Shown one piece after another: positions 17,904 through 26,446 of a stretch of DNA of 64,000 nucleotides; position 1 is the first letter of the stretch; the number at the start of each line of letters is the position of its first letter. This DNA comes from Pseudomonas sp. RIT623. Its GTDB lineage: Bacteria > Pseudomonadota > Gammaproteobacteria > Pseudomonadales > Pseudomonadaceae. The stretch spans positions 24,999 to 88,998 of the forward strand of contig NZ_SOZA01000020.1 of assembly GCF_004519305.1 (NCBI RefSeq), given 5' to 3'. Under the pieces are notes generated by a model. It saw nothing but the letters and a program-made list of their open reading frames with translations, ran no database searches and was not told the origin of the DNA. The position numbers and the translations under genes were made by a program.

Positions 17904-19289
17904 ATGAACACCGTGGGAACTGATGGCAACCTTGCACAAGGTTTCAAGCCACGTCATGTAACGATGCTGTCGATCGCCGGCATCATCGGTGCCGGACTTT
18001 TCGTCGGCTCCGGCCACGCTATCGCGGCCGCCGGGCCCGCCACCATTCTTTCCTATTTCGTGGCCGGCACCCTGGTGGTGCTGGTGATGCGCATGCTCGG
18101 CGAAATGGCCGTGGCCCACCCCGATACCGGTTCGTTTTCCACCTATGCCGACCAGGCCATCGGCCGCTGGGCCGGCTACACCATCGGCTGGTTGTACTGG
18201 TGGTTCTGGGTGCTGGTGATCCCCATCGAGGCGCTGGCCGCCGGGCATGTGCTCAATGCCTGGTTCCCCCAGGTGGACAGCTGGATCTTCGCCCTGGGCT
18301 CGGTGTTGCTGCTGGCCTGCACCAACCTGTTCAGCGTGGCCAAGTACGGCGAGTTCGAGTTCTGGTTCGCCATCCTCAAGGTCACCGCGATCCTCGGCTT
18401 CATCGGCCTGGGCTTCGCCGCCTTGATGGGCTGGCTGCCCGCGCGCGAGGTCAGCGGCCTGAGCAGCCTGATGGAGGAGCACGGCGGCTTCGCGCCCAAG
18501 GGCTGGTCGGCGGTGGTGGGGGCGTTCATCACCGTGATGTTCAGCTTCATCGGCACCGAGGCGGTGACCATCGCGGCGTCCGAGTCCAGCGACCCGGCGC
18601 GCAACATCGCCAAGGCCACCCGCTCGGTGATCTGGCGCATCAGCACCTTCTACATCCTGTCGATCTTCGTGATCATTTCGGTGGTGCCGTGGAACGATCC
18701 GCAGTTGGCCGTGGTGGGTTCGTACCAGCGGGCGCTGGAAATCATGAACATTTCCAACGCCGCGTTGATGGTCGACTTCGTGGTGCTGATCGCGGTGACC
18801 AGTTGCATGAACTCATCGATCTACATCGCCTCGCGGATGATGTATTCGCTGGCCAAGCGCGGTGACGCCCCGGCCATGCTCAAGCACACCTCAAAGGTCG
18901 GCGTACCGCGCGCGGCGGTGTTCGGCAGCACGCTGATCGGCGCGGCCATCGCCATCCTCAACTACTTCGCGCCCAAGGGCGTGTTCGAGTTTTTGCTGGC
19001 CAGTTCCGGCGCCATCGCCTTGCTGGTGTACCTGGTGATCGCCATTTCGCAGTTGCGCATGCGTGGGCGCCTGGAGCGCGAGAACGCCAACCTGAAGTTT
19101 CGCATGTGGCTGTTCCCCTACCTGACCTGGGCGGTGATCCTGTTCATCAGCGGCGCCTTGGCGGTGATGATGTTCACCGAGGAGCACCGCGCCGAGGTGA
19201 CCGCCACCTTGAGCCTGGCGATTTTGATTTCGTTCCTCGGCATCGTCACCAGCCGCGGCCACGGCCGTAGCGTGGCAGCCCAAGCATGA
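17904..19289 (+). CDS. gabP: Amino acid permease, GABA permease-like
   Basis: 461 residues, about 12 membrane segments, APC superfamily. N-terminal GFKPRHVTMLSIAGIIGAGLFVGSG and the IGTEAVTIAASESSDPARNIAKAT region near residue 210 match GabP/AnsP-type proton symporters of the inner membrane. The GABA assignment is by general resemblance, and other amino acids are possible. Monocistronic, with REP elements immediately downstream. The long upstream region suggests substrate-responsive control. Confidence 0.85.
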   Translation: MNTVGTDGNLAQGFKPRHVTMLSIAGIIGAGLFVGSGHAIAAAGPATILSYFVAGTLVVLVMRMLGEMAVAHPDTGSFSTYADQAIGRWAGYTIGWLYWWFWVLVIPIEALAAGHVLNAWFPQVDSWIFALGSVLLLACTNLFSVAKYGEFEFWFAILKVTAILGFIGLGFAALMGWLPAREVSGLSSLMEEHGGFAPKGWSAVVGAFITVMFSFIGTEAVTIAASESSDPARNIAKATRSVIWRISTFYILSIFVIISVVPWNDPQLAVVGSYQRALEIMNISNAALMVDFVVLIAVTSCMNSSIYIASRMMYSLAKRGDAPAMLKHTSKVGVPRAAVFGSTLIGAAIAILNYFAPKGVFEFLLASSGAIALLVYLVIAISQLRMRGRLERENANLKFRMWLFPYLTWAVILFISGALAVMMFTEEHRAEVTATLSLAILISFLGIVTSRGHGRSVAAQA

Positions 19290-19353
19290 CCCTGTAGGCG
19301 CCGGTGCCATCCACCGCGTTGTCTGCTACAGGGCAAAGTAGGCTGCACTCTGC

Positions 19354-19534
19354 GTAGGAGCCGGCTTGCCGGCGAACACCGGCACAGCCGGTGCTATCCA
19401 CCGTGTTGCATGGTTCGCCAGCAAGCTGGCTCCTACAGGGCACGGGCAGTTGCTCTGCGTAGGAGCCGGCTTTGCCGGCGAACACCGGCGTAGCCGGTGC
19501 CAGGCACTGCGTCGCCAGCAAGCTGGCTCCTGCG
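19354..19534. repeat. Two REP pairs, about 105 bp apart
   Basis: GTAGGAGCCGGCTTGCCGGCGAACACC starts at 19354 and again (with GCTTTGCC) at 19459; each is closed by an inverted CGCCAGCAAGCTGGCTCCT. They lie between convergent gabP and a hydrolase gene. Confidence 0.9.
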
Positions 19535-19569
19535 GACCGGGGCCGCAGGTGGGGCCTGCTATCTGGCCC

Positions 19570-20565
19570 CTAACGCTCGCTGGGAAACAGCCAGCTAGCC
19601 ACCTGCGGGCTGGCCAGCAGCTGCGCGGCATTGTGCCCGACCCCGGGCACCACGAACTGCCGATGAGCGATGTCGACAGCCCAGGCGCGCGACACAAACC
19701 TCTCGTAACGCAGATAGCCGAGCTGGCGCTCGACGCGGTCGCGCCCCTGCGCCTCGGCGCCACAGCTGTGGTCCATGATGCGGCTGGTGGCATGGGTATC
19801 GCGTTCGCCCACCAGGTAGGTCACGTTGCGCGCCGCATAGCGGCGAAACAACTGTTTGGCGTCCAGGCCTTGGCTGACCAGGTAGGCGGGAGGCTGCTCG
19901 AGGCCATAGCGATACTGGTTGTAGCCCGGGCAATGCTTGCCCGGCAGCGGCGCGAAGCCCGTGGGCGTTGGCCGATTGGCGTCCAGGTACAGGTACGAGG
20001 ATGGGCTGGAAATCACATAGCGCACCGGCAGGCCCGCGACCGCCTTGCCCAGCACGGCGTAGCGCTGCATGAGCTGGGCACCGGCCGAGTGGCCGATCAG
20101 CACGACTTCCTTGAGACGCGGGAAGCGCCTGCTGTCGGCCAGGTAGGCCAGCAGGTCGTCGAGCACGCTGAAGGTGGCGATGCCGCGGCGACCGGCGCTC
20201 GATTCGCTGCCTTGCATCCACCGGTCCTTGGGCCATAGCGGCATGGCGTCGGTGGCAGGCGAATCGTCGGCGCTGAGGAAATTGGGCGCGATCAGCAAGA
20301 CGGCGGGGCCGCCAAGCCCGGCGTTGGCCAACAGCTGCTGCGCGCCAGCGTAGTAGTCCAGGGCATTACGGCGCACGCCATGGACAATCACCACGGCACG
20401 TTCGGCCAGCTCGGGCCGGAGCTGGTCGGCATTGCTGTAGGCAAGCAAATCGTAGGGCTGGGCCCGGCCAAGCTGCAGCACTTGCACCGCCGCCAGGGTG
20501 ACGTTGCTGAACAAGGTCAGTAGCAGAGCCATGCTCCAGGTTTTTACGGTGCAACTGACGCGCAT
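19570..20565 (-). CDS. Exported alpha/beta hydrolase
   Basis: 331 residues from the ATG at 20565, which has AAGGAG 10 bases upstream; an earlier ATG at 20592 is less suited. A signal peptide is present (WSMALLLTLFSNVTLA, cleavage near residue 27). The nucleophile elbow is GHSAGAQLM near residue 157, IVHGVRRNALDYYAG is the oxyanion region near 57, the acid is probably in YLVGERDTHATS near 243, and the base histidine in VPGVGHNAAQLL near 311. It is a periplasmic or secreted esterase-like enzyme; substrate unknown. Confidence 0.85.
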   Translation of the reverse strand: MRVSCTVKTWSMALLLTLFSNVTLAAVQVLQLGRAQPYDLLAYSNADQLRPELAERAVVIVHGVRRNALDYYAGAQQLLANAGLGGPAVLLIAPNFLSADDSPATDAMPLWPKDRWMQGSESSAGRRGIATFSVLDDLLAYLADSRRFPRLKEVVLIGHSAGAQLMQRYAVLGKAVAGLPVRYVISSPSSYLYLDANRPTPTGFAPLPGKHCPGYNQYRYGLEQPPAYLVSQGLDAKQLFRRYAARNVTYLVGERDTHATSRIMDHSCGAEAQGRDRVERQLGYLRYERFVSRAWAVDIAHRQFVVPGVGHNAAQLLASPQVASWLFPSER

Positions 20566-21198
20566 CCTGGCGGACTCCTTTGCAAGGGCCAAGCATCACG
20601 GCCAGGCGTAGTGGCGAACTGATGCTTTTGCCGCTGGCGTGATGTCATCTGAATGTTACATGAGCGCTTTAGCTAATCAATGGTGTGCTTCGCAAGCGCA
20701 ATGTTATTCATTTGGGTGGTTATGCCTGTGCACTGAACGTGAACTTTTCATTTAATCGATGAAATGCGACTTTGCACGTATTGACAGCTGCCGCGGGCTC
20801 CTCAAAAATCTGTGGCCTGAGCGTCGCTTCGGTTGGAACCGAAGAAAATATAACAAGGGATAATGATAATGCTTGGATGTCTTTGGCAGCACCTGAAAAT
20901 AAAAACAACTGCTTCCAGTATGGATTTCCTTGCACGGATAGCCGCTCACCACGCCTCCTTTTCGCCACACCCTGCCTTTTAGTTAATCCTGCCCATTTAT
21001 CGCGCGACCACTGACTTTTCACAAAAGACGTGGGGCCGCATTGTGCCTGAAACTTAGTATGCCGTGCCCGCTGGGGTAGGGTTGCCAAGTGCTGGGTGCT
21101 CGAAAAAAGTAGATTGATACTTTGACGGCTATTGTTTGCCCGCAATAAATACAACGCCGTTAATGGAATGAATTGTAATCCAATGGAGTGGCTTGACC
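20566..21198 (+). promoter_or_regulatory. AT-rich leader upstream of the biosynthetic operon
   Basis: 633 bp with visibly lower GC than both sides and no convincing gene. Two elements stand out. An inverted repeat CTTCGGTT-GG-AACCGAAG is at 20827-20844. GATAATGATAAT, identical to the first 12 bases of the Fur-box consensus, is at 20859-20870, although its second half is poor (14 of 19 overall). The operon promoter probably lies between here and 21199. A minus-strand frame at 20720-21154 has no family resemblance and was not called. Confidence 0.4.
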
Positions 21199-22248
21199 AT
21201 GTTCAAGAGTCGCAAACCCGTTGCGCTTGATGATCCTTCGCTCGAGCGCGTAAAACTCACGCCGCAGATGCTCGATTACGACCGCTTCGCCAATCGCGGC
21301 CGTTCGCAATACCTGCCCTATGTCATGAGCTTCAATGCCGCAGGCTATCAATCGGCGTCGATCAACACCGACCGCCTGGGCTTTCGCTTCGCCCACGACA
21401 AGCAAGGCCGGGCGATCAGTGCCGGCCAGCTCCAAGACTGTGCCGATGGCCCGGTAAACATTCTTGTCGGCGCGTCGCCGGCCTTGGGCTATGGGGCTTC
21501 CAGCGATGCCGCCTCGGTGGTCAGCAGGCTCGCGGCGCATGACCCGCAAGGCACCCCCTGGCTGAATTTTGCCGGCCACTGCTTCAACGCCACCCAAGAG
21601 CTGACGCTGTTCATGCTGCATATGCACCGGCTGCCGAAAATCCGCCGGATCGTGGTCATGGGGGGCTTCAACACCCTGGTGATGGCGCGGCTGCCAGAGT
21701 TCGTCCGCGGTGAACTGCCAGCGTTTTATTTCTGCGGCGAATATTACGAGAAGTTCGACGAGATCGCCGAGGAGCACGGGGCGAAGCTGCCGCCGGCAAA
21801 ACTTCCCAAGTGGCCCAATGAAACCACCGCGGTGCCACCTGTGGCGCAGACTCTGGCGCGGGCCACGGCCGATACGCTGAACTGCCTGAAAACCTGGAAG
21901 TGCCTGGCGCAGTCGCTGGGTGCGGAACTTTCCTTCGTCATGCAACCCTTGGCGACCTGGGTGCGTTCGCCTTGCGCCGAAGAACAGAAGTTGTTTGACG
22001 AACTGGACCGTATTTCCCGGCTGGGGACCTGGCAACACTTGTACGGTGATATTTCCGACCCGGCGGTGGCTGCCCAGTACGCGGACAAACTCGCCAGCGG
22101 CTGCCATGCCCTGGGCATCCCGTTCAGCAACTTGGTCGACGCGCTGCAAGCGCGCCCGGCGGATGAATGGTTCTTTGTCGACCGCGCGCACTTTACCGAC
22201 CTTGGAAACGATGTAGTGGCGCAGGCCATTCATGACCATCTGCAATGA
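21199..22248 (+). CDS. SGNH-like hydrolase domain protein, first gene of the biosynthetic operon
   Basis: 349 residues from the ATG at 21199 with GGAG upstream. SGNH/GDSL-type blocks can be read: VGASPALGYGASSD (block I, with GAS in place of GDS) near residue 94, NFAGHCFNATQE (block II) near 120, VVMGGFNTLV (block III) near 153, and DRAHFTDLGNDVVAQAI (block V, D-x-x-H) near 330. Members attach or remove acyl groups or act as atypical esterases; the altered block I could mean changed chemistry. It starts a run of eight closely spaced genes, so a role in one pathway is inferred. Confidence 0.75.
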   Translation: MFKSRKPVALDDPSLERVKLTPQMLDYDRFANRGRSQYLPYVMSFNAAGYQSASINTDRLGFRFAHDKQGRAISAGQLQDCADGPVNILVGASPALGYGASSDAASVVSRLAAHDPQGTPWLNFAGHCFNATQELTLFMLHMHRLPKIRRIVVMGGFNTLVMARLPEFVRGELPAFYFCGEYYEKFDEIAEEHGAKLPPAKLPKWPNETTAVPPVAQTLARATADTLNCLKTWKCLAQSLGAELSFVMQPLATWVRSPCAEEQKLFDELDRISRLGTWQHLYGDISDPAVAAQYADKLASGCHALGIPFSNLVDALQARPADEWFFVDRAHFTDLGNDVVAQAIHDHLQ

Positions 22249-22265
22249 CATGTGAGGAAAAGACC

Positions 22266-22361
22266 ATGTTCAAACGTATTCGCCAGGCCCTCGGATCGCT
22301 CTTCAAACGCAAGAAGAAGTCCAAGAAAAAGAACAATTCCTCTATTTATCCAATGCACTGA
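22266..22361 (+). CDS. 31-residue strongly basic peptide
   Basis: Starts MFKRIRQALGSLFKRKKKSK at an ATG 17 bases after the previous stop, with GAGGAAAAG upstream, and ends ...SSIYPMH. Fourteen of 31 residues are Lys, Arg or His, and the first half would form an amphipathic helix. Its stop overlaps the next ATG as TGATG, so translation of the big oxidase gene is coupled to it. That coupling, and its position inside the operon, argue that it is a real gene. Function unknown; it might be a carrier or substrate peptide, a protein partner, or only a translational coupler. Confidence 0.6.
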   Translation: MFKRIRQALGSLFKRKKKSKKKNNSSIYPMH

Positions 22362-24466
22362 TGAACAACCATCGGCAGTTATTTTCCAGCCTGCTCGGCG
22401 CCGAGTCGGGGGACCAGGCCCGGCGGATGTTTTCATCCGCCAGCCTGCGCGCCTGCCTTGCCGCCGCGCCCGGCGCCGCGCAGGTCGAGGCCGACTTCGC
22501 CTGCCCGCAGCAGCTGGCCGGCCTGGCCGCCGACGCCGCGCAGCGCTTGCAGGCCATCGGCCAGGGCTGGCGGCAGCTGCAGCAGCGTCTCGGCGAGCAC
22601 GAGGGCCAGCTGCTGCGCGCCAAGGCCGTGCGTGAGGCCGCGCCGCTGTTGCTTGGCAGCCAGCACCTGATCCACGCCGTCTGCGCCAGTTGGAACAACG
22701 AAGCGCGCTATGCCATGGCCATGTTGCAGGTCCATGCGCTGGATGTTGGCGGTGGCCGGCCCGGCGCCAGCCGTATCCAGCGTTATCGCGAGCTGATGCG
22801 TGAGCTGGCGCCGTCGGATGCCGGCGAGGATCCCCAGTCCATCGGTGACGATTCCAGTGTCTGCGACGGTGCGTTCAACCTGGCGGCGATGCTGGTGCTG
22901 CTCGGGCATTTTCCCGAGTCGCTGTTGCCGCAGATCCTCGGGGCCAACCTCTACCTGCGCCATTGTGGCGTGTTGCCGATGTTCGCCTTCATCGCCGATG
23001 GGCAGCCTGGGCGCGAGCGCCTGCTCGACCTGCGCCGCGACCCGTGCGGTTCGGCGCAAGACCTGGCAACGCTGGCCGAGGCCGCGGTACGCGAGTACCT
23101 CGCCCAGGCCGCGCCCGAGGCCCAGCAAGGCATGCGCCAGGGGTATGGCTGGGCGCGCGGGCAGGTCGAGTCGGCGAACACCGCGCTGCTCGCCGTGCTG
23201 GAACGCTGGCTCGACCCGCGCGAGGCCGCCCGTGACCTGATCAGCCGGCGACGCCCGGATGCCTGCCAGTACCACGAGAAAGCCCGCTTGAACAAAGTGC
23301 CGATGCGCTCGCTGCTGGAGGAGGATGACTCGCTGCGGTTTCTCGAGCATCTGGCCGCCAGTGCCTATGTCCGCGCCGGCAACCCGCAAGGCAGCCCGTT
23401 GCTGACCACCCTGGTATCGCCGCGGGGCAAGATGTTCCGCATCTTCAGCCGCGACGACCTGGCCATCCTCGAGCGCTGGATCGCCGGGCTGCCTTACGCC
23501 GAACAGCCTCAGCCACAGCCGGCTCGCGCGCTGTGGAAGGATGACGGCCTGCTGGCCGGGCTGCTGGGCGAGGAGGTCGAGGCGCCGATCCTGGCGACTC
23601 GCCTGGCACCGCGCCAGGCCTACCCGCGCTTGCTGCACGTCGAGCTGACCCCAGCCGAGCAGAACCATGCCCGGCACTACGTCAACCGCTGGCTGGTCAA
23701 GGCCGCCCGCGGGGTGGCCAAGGGCCGCTGCCCGCTACCCGAACGCTGGGCCCCAGGCGTGCTGCGCGAGTGGCTGCAACAGCAGCACGCGTTGTCCAAC
23801 CAGGCGCTGGAGCAGCCTCAGGACCTGCCCAGCCGCGAAGAGGTGATTGCCGACATCGTCGCCCTGGCGCCGCTGACCATGATCGACGGCGCCTGGCTGG
23901 CCGGTTTCGCCCATCCGTCCCTGGCGGCCTCGACCTTTGGCAGCCGCCTGTTCGAGACCCTGTACGACGAGCTGGGCAACGGCCTCGAGGCACAGAACCA
24001 CCCGGTGATCTACCGCCAGTTGCTGCGGGCGGTGCATGGCGAACTACCGGCCACCGCCGCGCCAGGCTATGCCGGCGCCGAGTGTTTCGCCGACGAGGAC
24101 TTCGAGCTGCCGGTGTTCTGGCTGGCCATCGGCCGTTATCCCCAGAGCTACTGCCCGGAAATCCTCGGGCTCAACCTGGCGATGGAGTTGTCCGGCGTGG
24201 GCGGTGGCTACCGGCGCACCCACAAGGCCTTGGTCGCCTATGGCTACCCGACCCTGTTCGTCGACCTGCACAACGCCATCGACAACATTTCCACCGGCCA
24301 CAGCGCCTGGGCTGCCGCCAGCCTGGACGCTTACCTCAGCGCATTTTCCACACGCGACCGCGACGAACTATGGGCGCGTATCCGTACCGGATACGTCGCG
24401 CTCAATCCACCCAGGGAGGACACCATGCTGGACAAGTTCAAGGAAACCATGAGGTCGCTGCTATGA
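22361..24466 (+). CDS. Large iron-containing (heme-oxygenase-like diiron) oxidase
   Basis: 701 residues. The C-terminal domain has EILGLNLAMELSGVGGGYRR (residues ~600-620) and YPTLFVDLHNAIDNISTGHSAWAAASLDAYL (~630-660); the H-x3-D-x5-GH pattern is the metal-binding helix seen in long members of the iron-containing redox (HDO, PF14518-like) family. A related AFNLAAMLVLLGHFPESLLPQILGANLY occurs near residue 170, and SPLLTTLVSPRGKMFRIFS near 345. Such enzymes perform N-oxygenations or C-C cleavages on amino-acid substrates. It overlaps the upstream peptide gene (TGATG) and the downstream carbamoyltransferase (ATGA). A strong internal ribosome site, GGGAGGA, precedes an in-frame ATG at 24425, 13 codons from the stop. 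Confidence 0.72.
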   Translation: MNNHRQLFSSLLGAESGDQARRMFSSASLRACLAAAPGAAQVEADFACPQQLAGLAADAAQRLQAIGQGWRQLQQRLGEHEGQLLRAKAVREAAPLLLGSQHLIHAVCASWNNEARYAMAMLQVHALDVGGGRPGASRIQRYRELMRELAPSDAGEDPQSIGDDSSVCDGAFNLAAMLVLLGHFPESLLPQILGANLYLRHCGVLPMFAFIADGQPGRERLLDLRRDPCGSAQDLATLAEAAVREYLAQAAPEAQQGMRQGYGWARGQVESANTALLAVLERWLDPREAARDLISRRRPDACQYHEKARLNKVPMRSLLEEDDSLRFLEHLAASAYVRAGNPQGSPLLTTLVSPRGKMFRIFSRDDLAILERWIAGLPYAEQPQPQPARALWKDDGLLAGLLGEEVEAPILATRLAPRQAYPRLLHVELTPAEQNHARHYVNRWLVKAARGVAKGRCPLPERWAPGVLREWLQQQHALSNQALEQPQDLPSREEVIADIVALAPLTMIDGAWLAGFAHPSLAASTFGSRLFETLYDELGNGLEAQNHPVIYRQLLRAVHGELPATAAPGYAGAECFADEDFELPVFWLAIGRYPQSYCPEILGLNLAMELSGVGGGYRRTHKALVAYGYPTLFVDLHNAIDNISTGHSAWAAASLDAYLSAFSTRDRDELWARIRTGYVALNPPREDTMLDKFKETMRSLL

Positions 24467-26301
24467 CCTGCACTCTCGGCATCTCCGCCTTCTACCACGA
24501 CAGCGCGGCCACGCTGGTGATCGATGGGCGCATCGTCGCCGCGGCCCAGGAAGAACGCTTCAGCCGCATCCGCCACGACCCAGGGTTCCCGCGCCAGGCC
24601 ATTGCCTACGTGCTGGCCGAGGCGGGCTTGCGCCTGGACCAGGTCGACCACGTGGCCTACTACGAGGACCCGGCCCTGAAGTTTCGCCGGGTGCTGTCCA
24701 CCGCGGCGGTCGCTGGCCTGTCGGCGGTGCGCACCTACGCCCCGGTATTGGCCGACTGGCTCAGCACCAAGCGGCGCATGGACCGAGAAGTGCTGCGCCA
24801 CCTCAAGGAGATGGGCGACCGCGCCGACCGACGCATCGAGGTGCATGGCCACCATGCCTCCCATGCCGCCTCGGCCTTCTTCCCCAGCCCCTTCGAACGG
24901 GCGGCGATCCTGTGCATCGACAGCGTCGGCGAATGGGCCACCACCACGCTCTGGCACGGCAAGCCCGAAGGCCTGGAGAAAGTCGCGGAGCTATCGTTCC
25001 CGCATTCGCTTGGCCTGCTCTACTCGGCGTTCACCTACTTCTGCGGCTTCAAGGTCGACTCCGGCGAGTACAAGCTCATGGGCCTGGCGCCCTATGGCAA
25101 GCCGGTGTACGCCGAGCGCATTCTCGCCGAGCTGATCGATGTGAAGCCCGACGGCAGCTTCCGCCTGGACTGGACCAAGTTCGAGTTCATCCGCGGTGAA
25201 GTGATGACCGGCGAAGCCTTCGTGCGCTTGTTCGGCGGCCCGCGGCGTTTGCCCGAGGCGCCGCTGACCGAGCGTGAGTTCGACCTCGCGGCCTCGGTGC
25301 AGAAAGTCACCGAGTTGATCGTTTCGCGCCTGGCCAAGACCGCCCGCGAACTTACCGGCGAGCGCAACCTGTGCATGGCCGGAGGCGTGGCCCTGAACTG
25401 CGTGGCCAACGGCGTGGTGTCCCGCGAGCGGACCTTCGAGCGCCTGTGGATTCAACCGGCCGCCGGTGATGCCGGAGGCTCGCTGGGAGCGGCGTTGCTC
25501 ACCGATCGCCGGCAGCGCCAGGTTACCCAGCGCGAGCTGCCCGAGGCGGTCGATGGCATGAGCGGCTCGCTGCTCGGGCCACAGTACAGCGCCGAGCAGA
25601 TCCGCGCCGAGCTGGATGAATGCGGCGCCGTGTACCAGCAGCTGAGCCAGGAGGAATTCGACCACCGGGTGATCCTGAGCATGGAGGAAGGCGGCGTGGT
25701 GGGCTGGTTCCAGGGGCGCATGGAGTTTGGTCCGCGCTCGCTGGGCAACCGCTCGATCCTCGGTGACCCACGACGCTCCGACACCCAGTCGACGATGAAC
25801 CTGCGCATCAAGTTCCGCGAGTCGTTCCGCCCGTTCGCCCCGGTGGTGCTGGCCGAGCGCGCGGCCGACTGCTTCGACATCGTCGAGGAGAGTCCCTACA
25901 TGCTGGTGGTGTCGCCGGTGGCCCAGGCGATTCGCAAGAGCGTGCCGGGGCACCAGGCGCAGTTGACCGGCATCGACCTGCTCAAGGTGGTGCGCAGCGA
26001 CCTGCCGGCGATCACCCATGTCGACTTCTCGGCGCGGGTGCAAACCGTCGACAGCGAGCGCAACCCGCGTTTTCGCGCCTTGCTCGAACGCTTCCACCAG
26101 CGCACCGGCTGCCCGGCGCTGGTCAACACCTCGTTCAACGTGCGTGGCGAACCCATCGTCAACACGCCGTTCGAGGCCTACCGCTGCTTCATGCGCACCA
26201 ACATGGACGTATTGGCCATCGGCGATTTCTACCTCGAGAAAGCCCAGCAGCCACAGTTCGAGGAAGCGGTCGACTGGCGCGAGACCGTGCCGCTGGACTG
26301 A
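24463..26301 (+). CDS. O-carbamoyltransferase (NodU/TobZ/CmcH family)
   Basis: 612 residues from the ATG at 24463, overlapping the previous stop by ATGA. It opens TLGISAFYHDSAATLVIDG, with EERFSRIRHD near residue 27, HHASHAASAFFPSPF near 126 (metal and phosphate site of the Kae1-like domain), DSGEYKLMGLAPYG near 197, and a C-terminal YrdC-like region with FQGRMEFGPRSLGNRSIL near 415 and NTSFNVRGEPIVNTPFEAYRCF near 555. The family transfers carbamoyl from carbamoyl phosphate, via carbamoyl-AMP, to a hydroxyl group. Here it would O-carbamoylate the pathway intermediate. Confidence 0.9.
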   Translation: MTCTLGISAFYHDSAATLVIDGRIVAAAQEERFSRIRHDPGFPRQAIAYVLAEAGLRLDQVDHVAYYEDPALKFRRVLSTAAVAGLSAVRTYAPVLADWLSTKRRMDREVLRHLKEMGDRADRRIEVHGHHASHAASAFFPSPFERAAILCIDSVGEWATTTLWHGKPEGLEKVAELSFPHSLGLLYSAFTYFCGFKVDSGEYKLMGLAPYGKPVYAERILAELIDVKPDGSFRLDWTKFEFIRGEVMTGEAFVRLFGGPRRLPEAPLTEREFDLAASVQKVTELIVSRLAKTARELTGERNLCMAGGVALNCVANGVVSRERTFERLWIQPAAGDAGGSLGAALLTDRRQRQVTQRELPEAVDGMSGSLLGPQYSAEQIRAELDECGAVYQQLSQEEFDHRVILSMEEGGVVGWFQGRMEFGPRSLGNRSILGDPRRSDTQSTMNLRIKFRESFRPFAPVVLAERAADCFDIVEESPYMLVVSPVAQAIRKSVPGHQAQLTGIDLLKVVRSDLPAITHVDFSARVQTVDSERNPRFRALLERFHQRTGCPALVNTSFNVRGEPIVNTPFEAYRCFMRTNMDVLAIGDFYLEKAQQPQFEEAVDWRETVPLD

Positions 26302-26329
26302 ACATTTCATCTACTAGGGAAGGTGCAAC

Positions 26330-26446
26330 ATGGAATACGTTCTGCTCTACCTGATCTTGCCTCTCGGTGTGTTGCTGCGGCGCGGCGCGCGGTTTGCCCA
26401 TCGTCCGGATCCCAAGGTCGCGTCCTACCTGAAGCGCCAATCATGA
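26330..26446 (+). CDS. 38-residue membrane peptide
   Basis: Starts MEYVLLYLILPLGVLLRRGA at an ATG at 26330 with AGGGAAGG seven bases upstream, and ends ...VASYLKRQS. The first 16 residues are a hydrophobic helix and the rest is basic and probably cytoplasmic. Its stop overlaps the next ATG by ATGA, which supports reality. Small membrane proteins (for example of the DUF5989 kind) often accompany carbamoyltransferases, but this sequence is not obviously one. Function unknown. Confidence 0.65.
   Translation: MEYVLLYLILPLGVLLRRGARFAHRPDPKVASYLKRQS

Noticed and set aside
20720..21154. 144-codon frame on the minus strand in the operon leader
   Set aside because: No domain similarity, no ribosome site, and it overlaps the likely regulatory leader of the biosynthetic operon.
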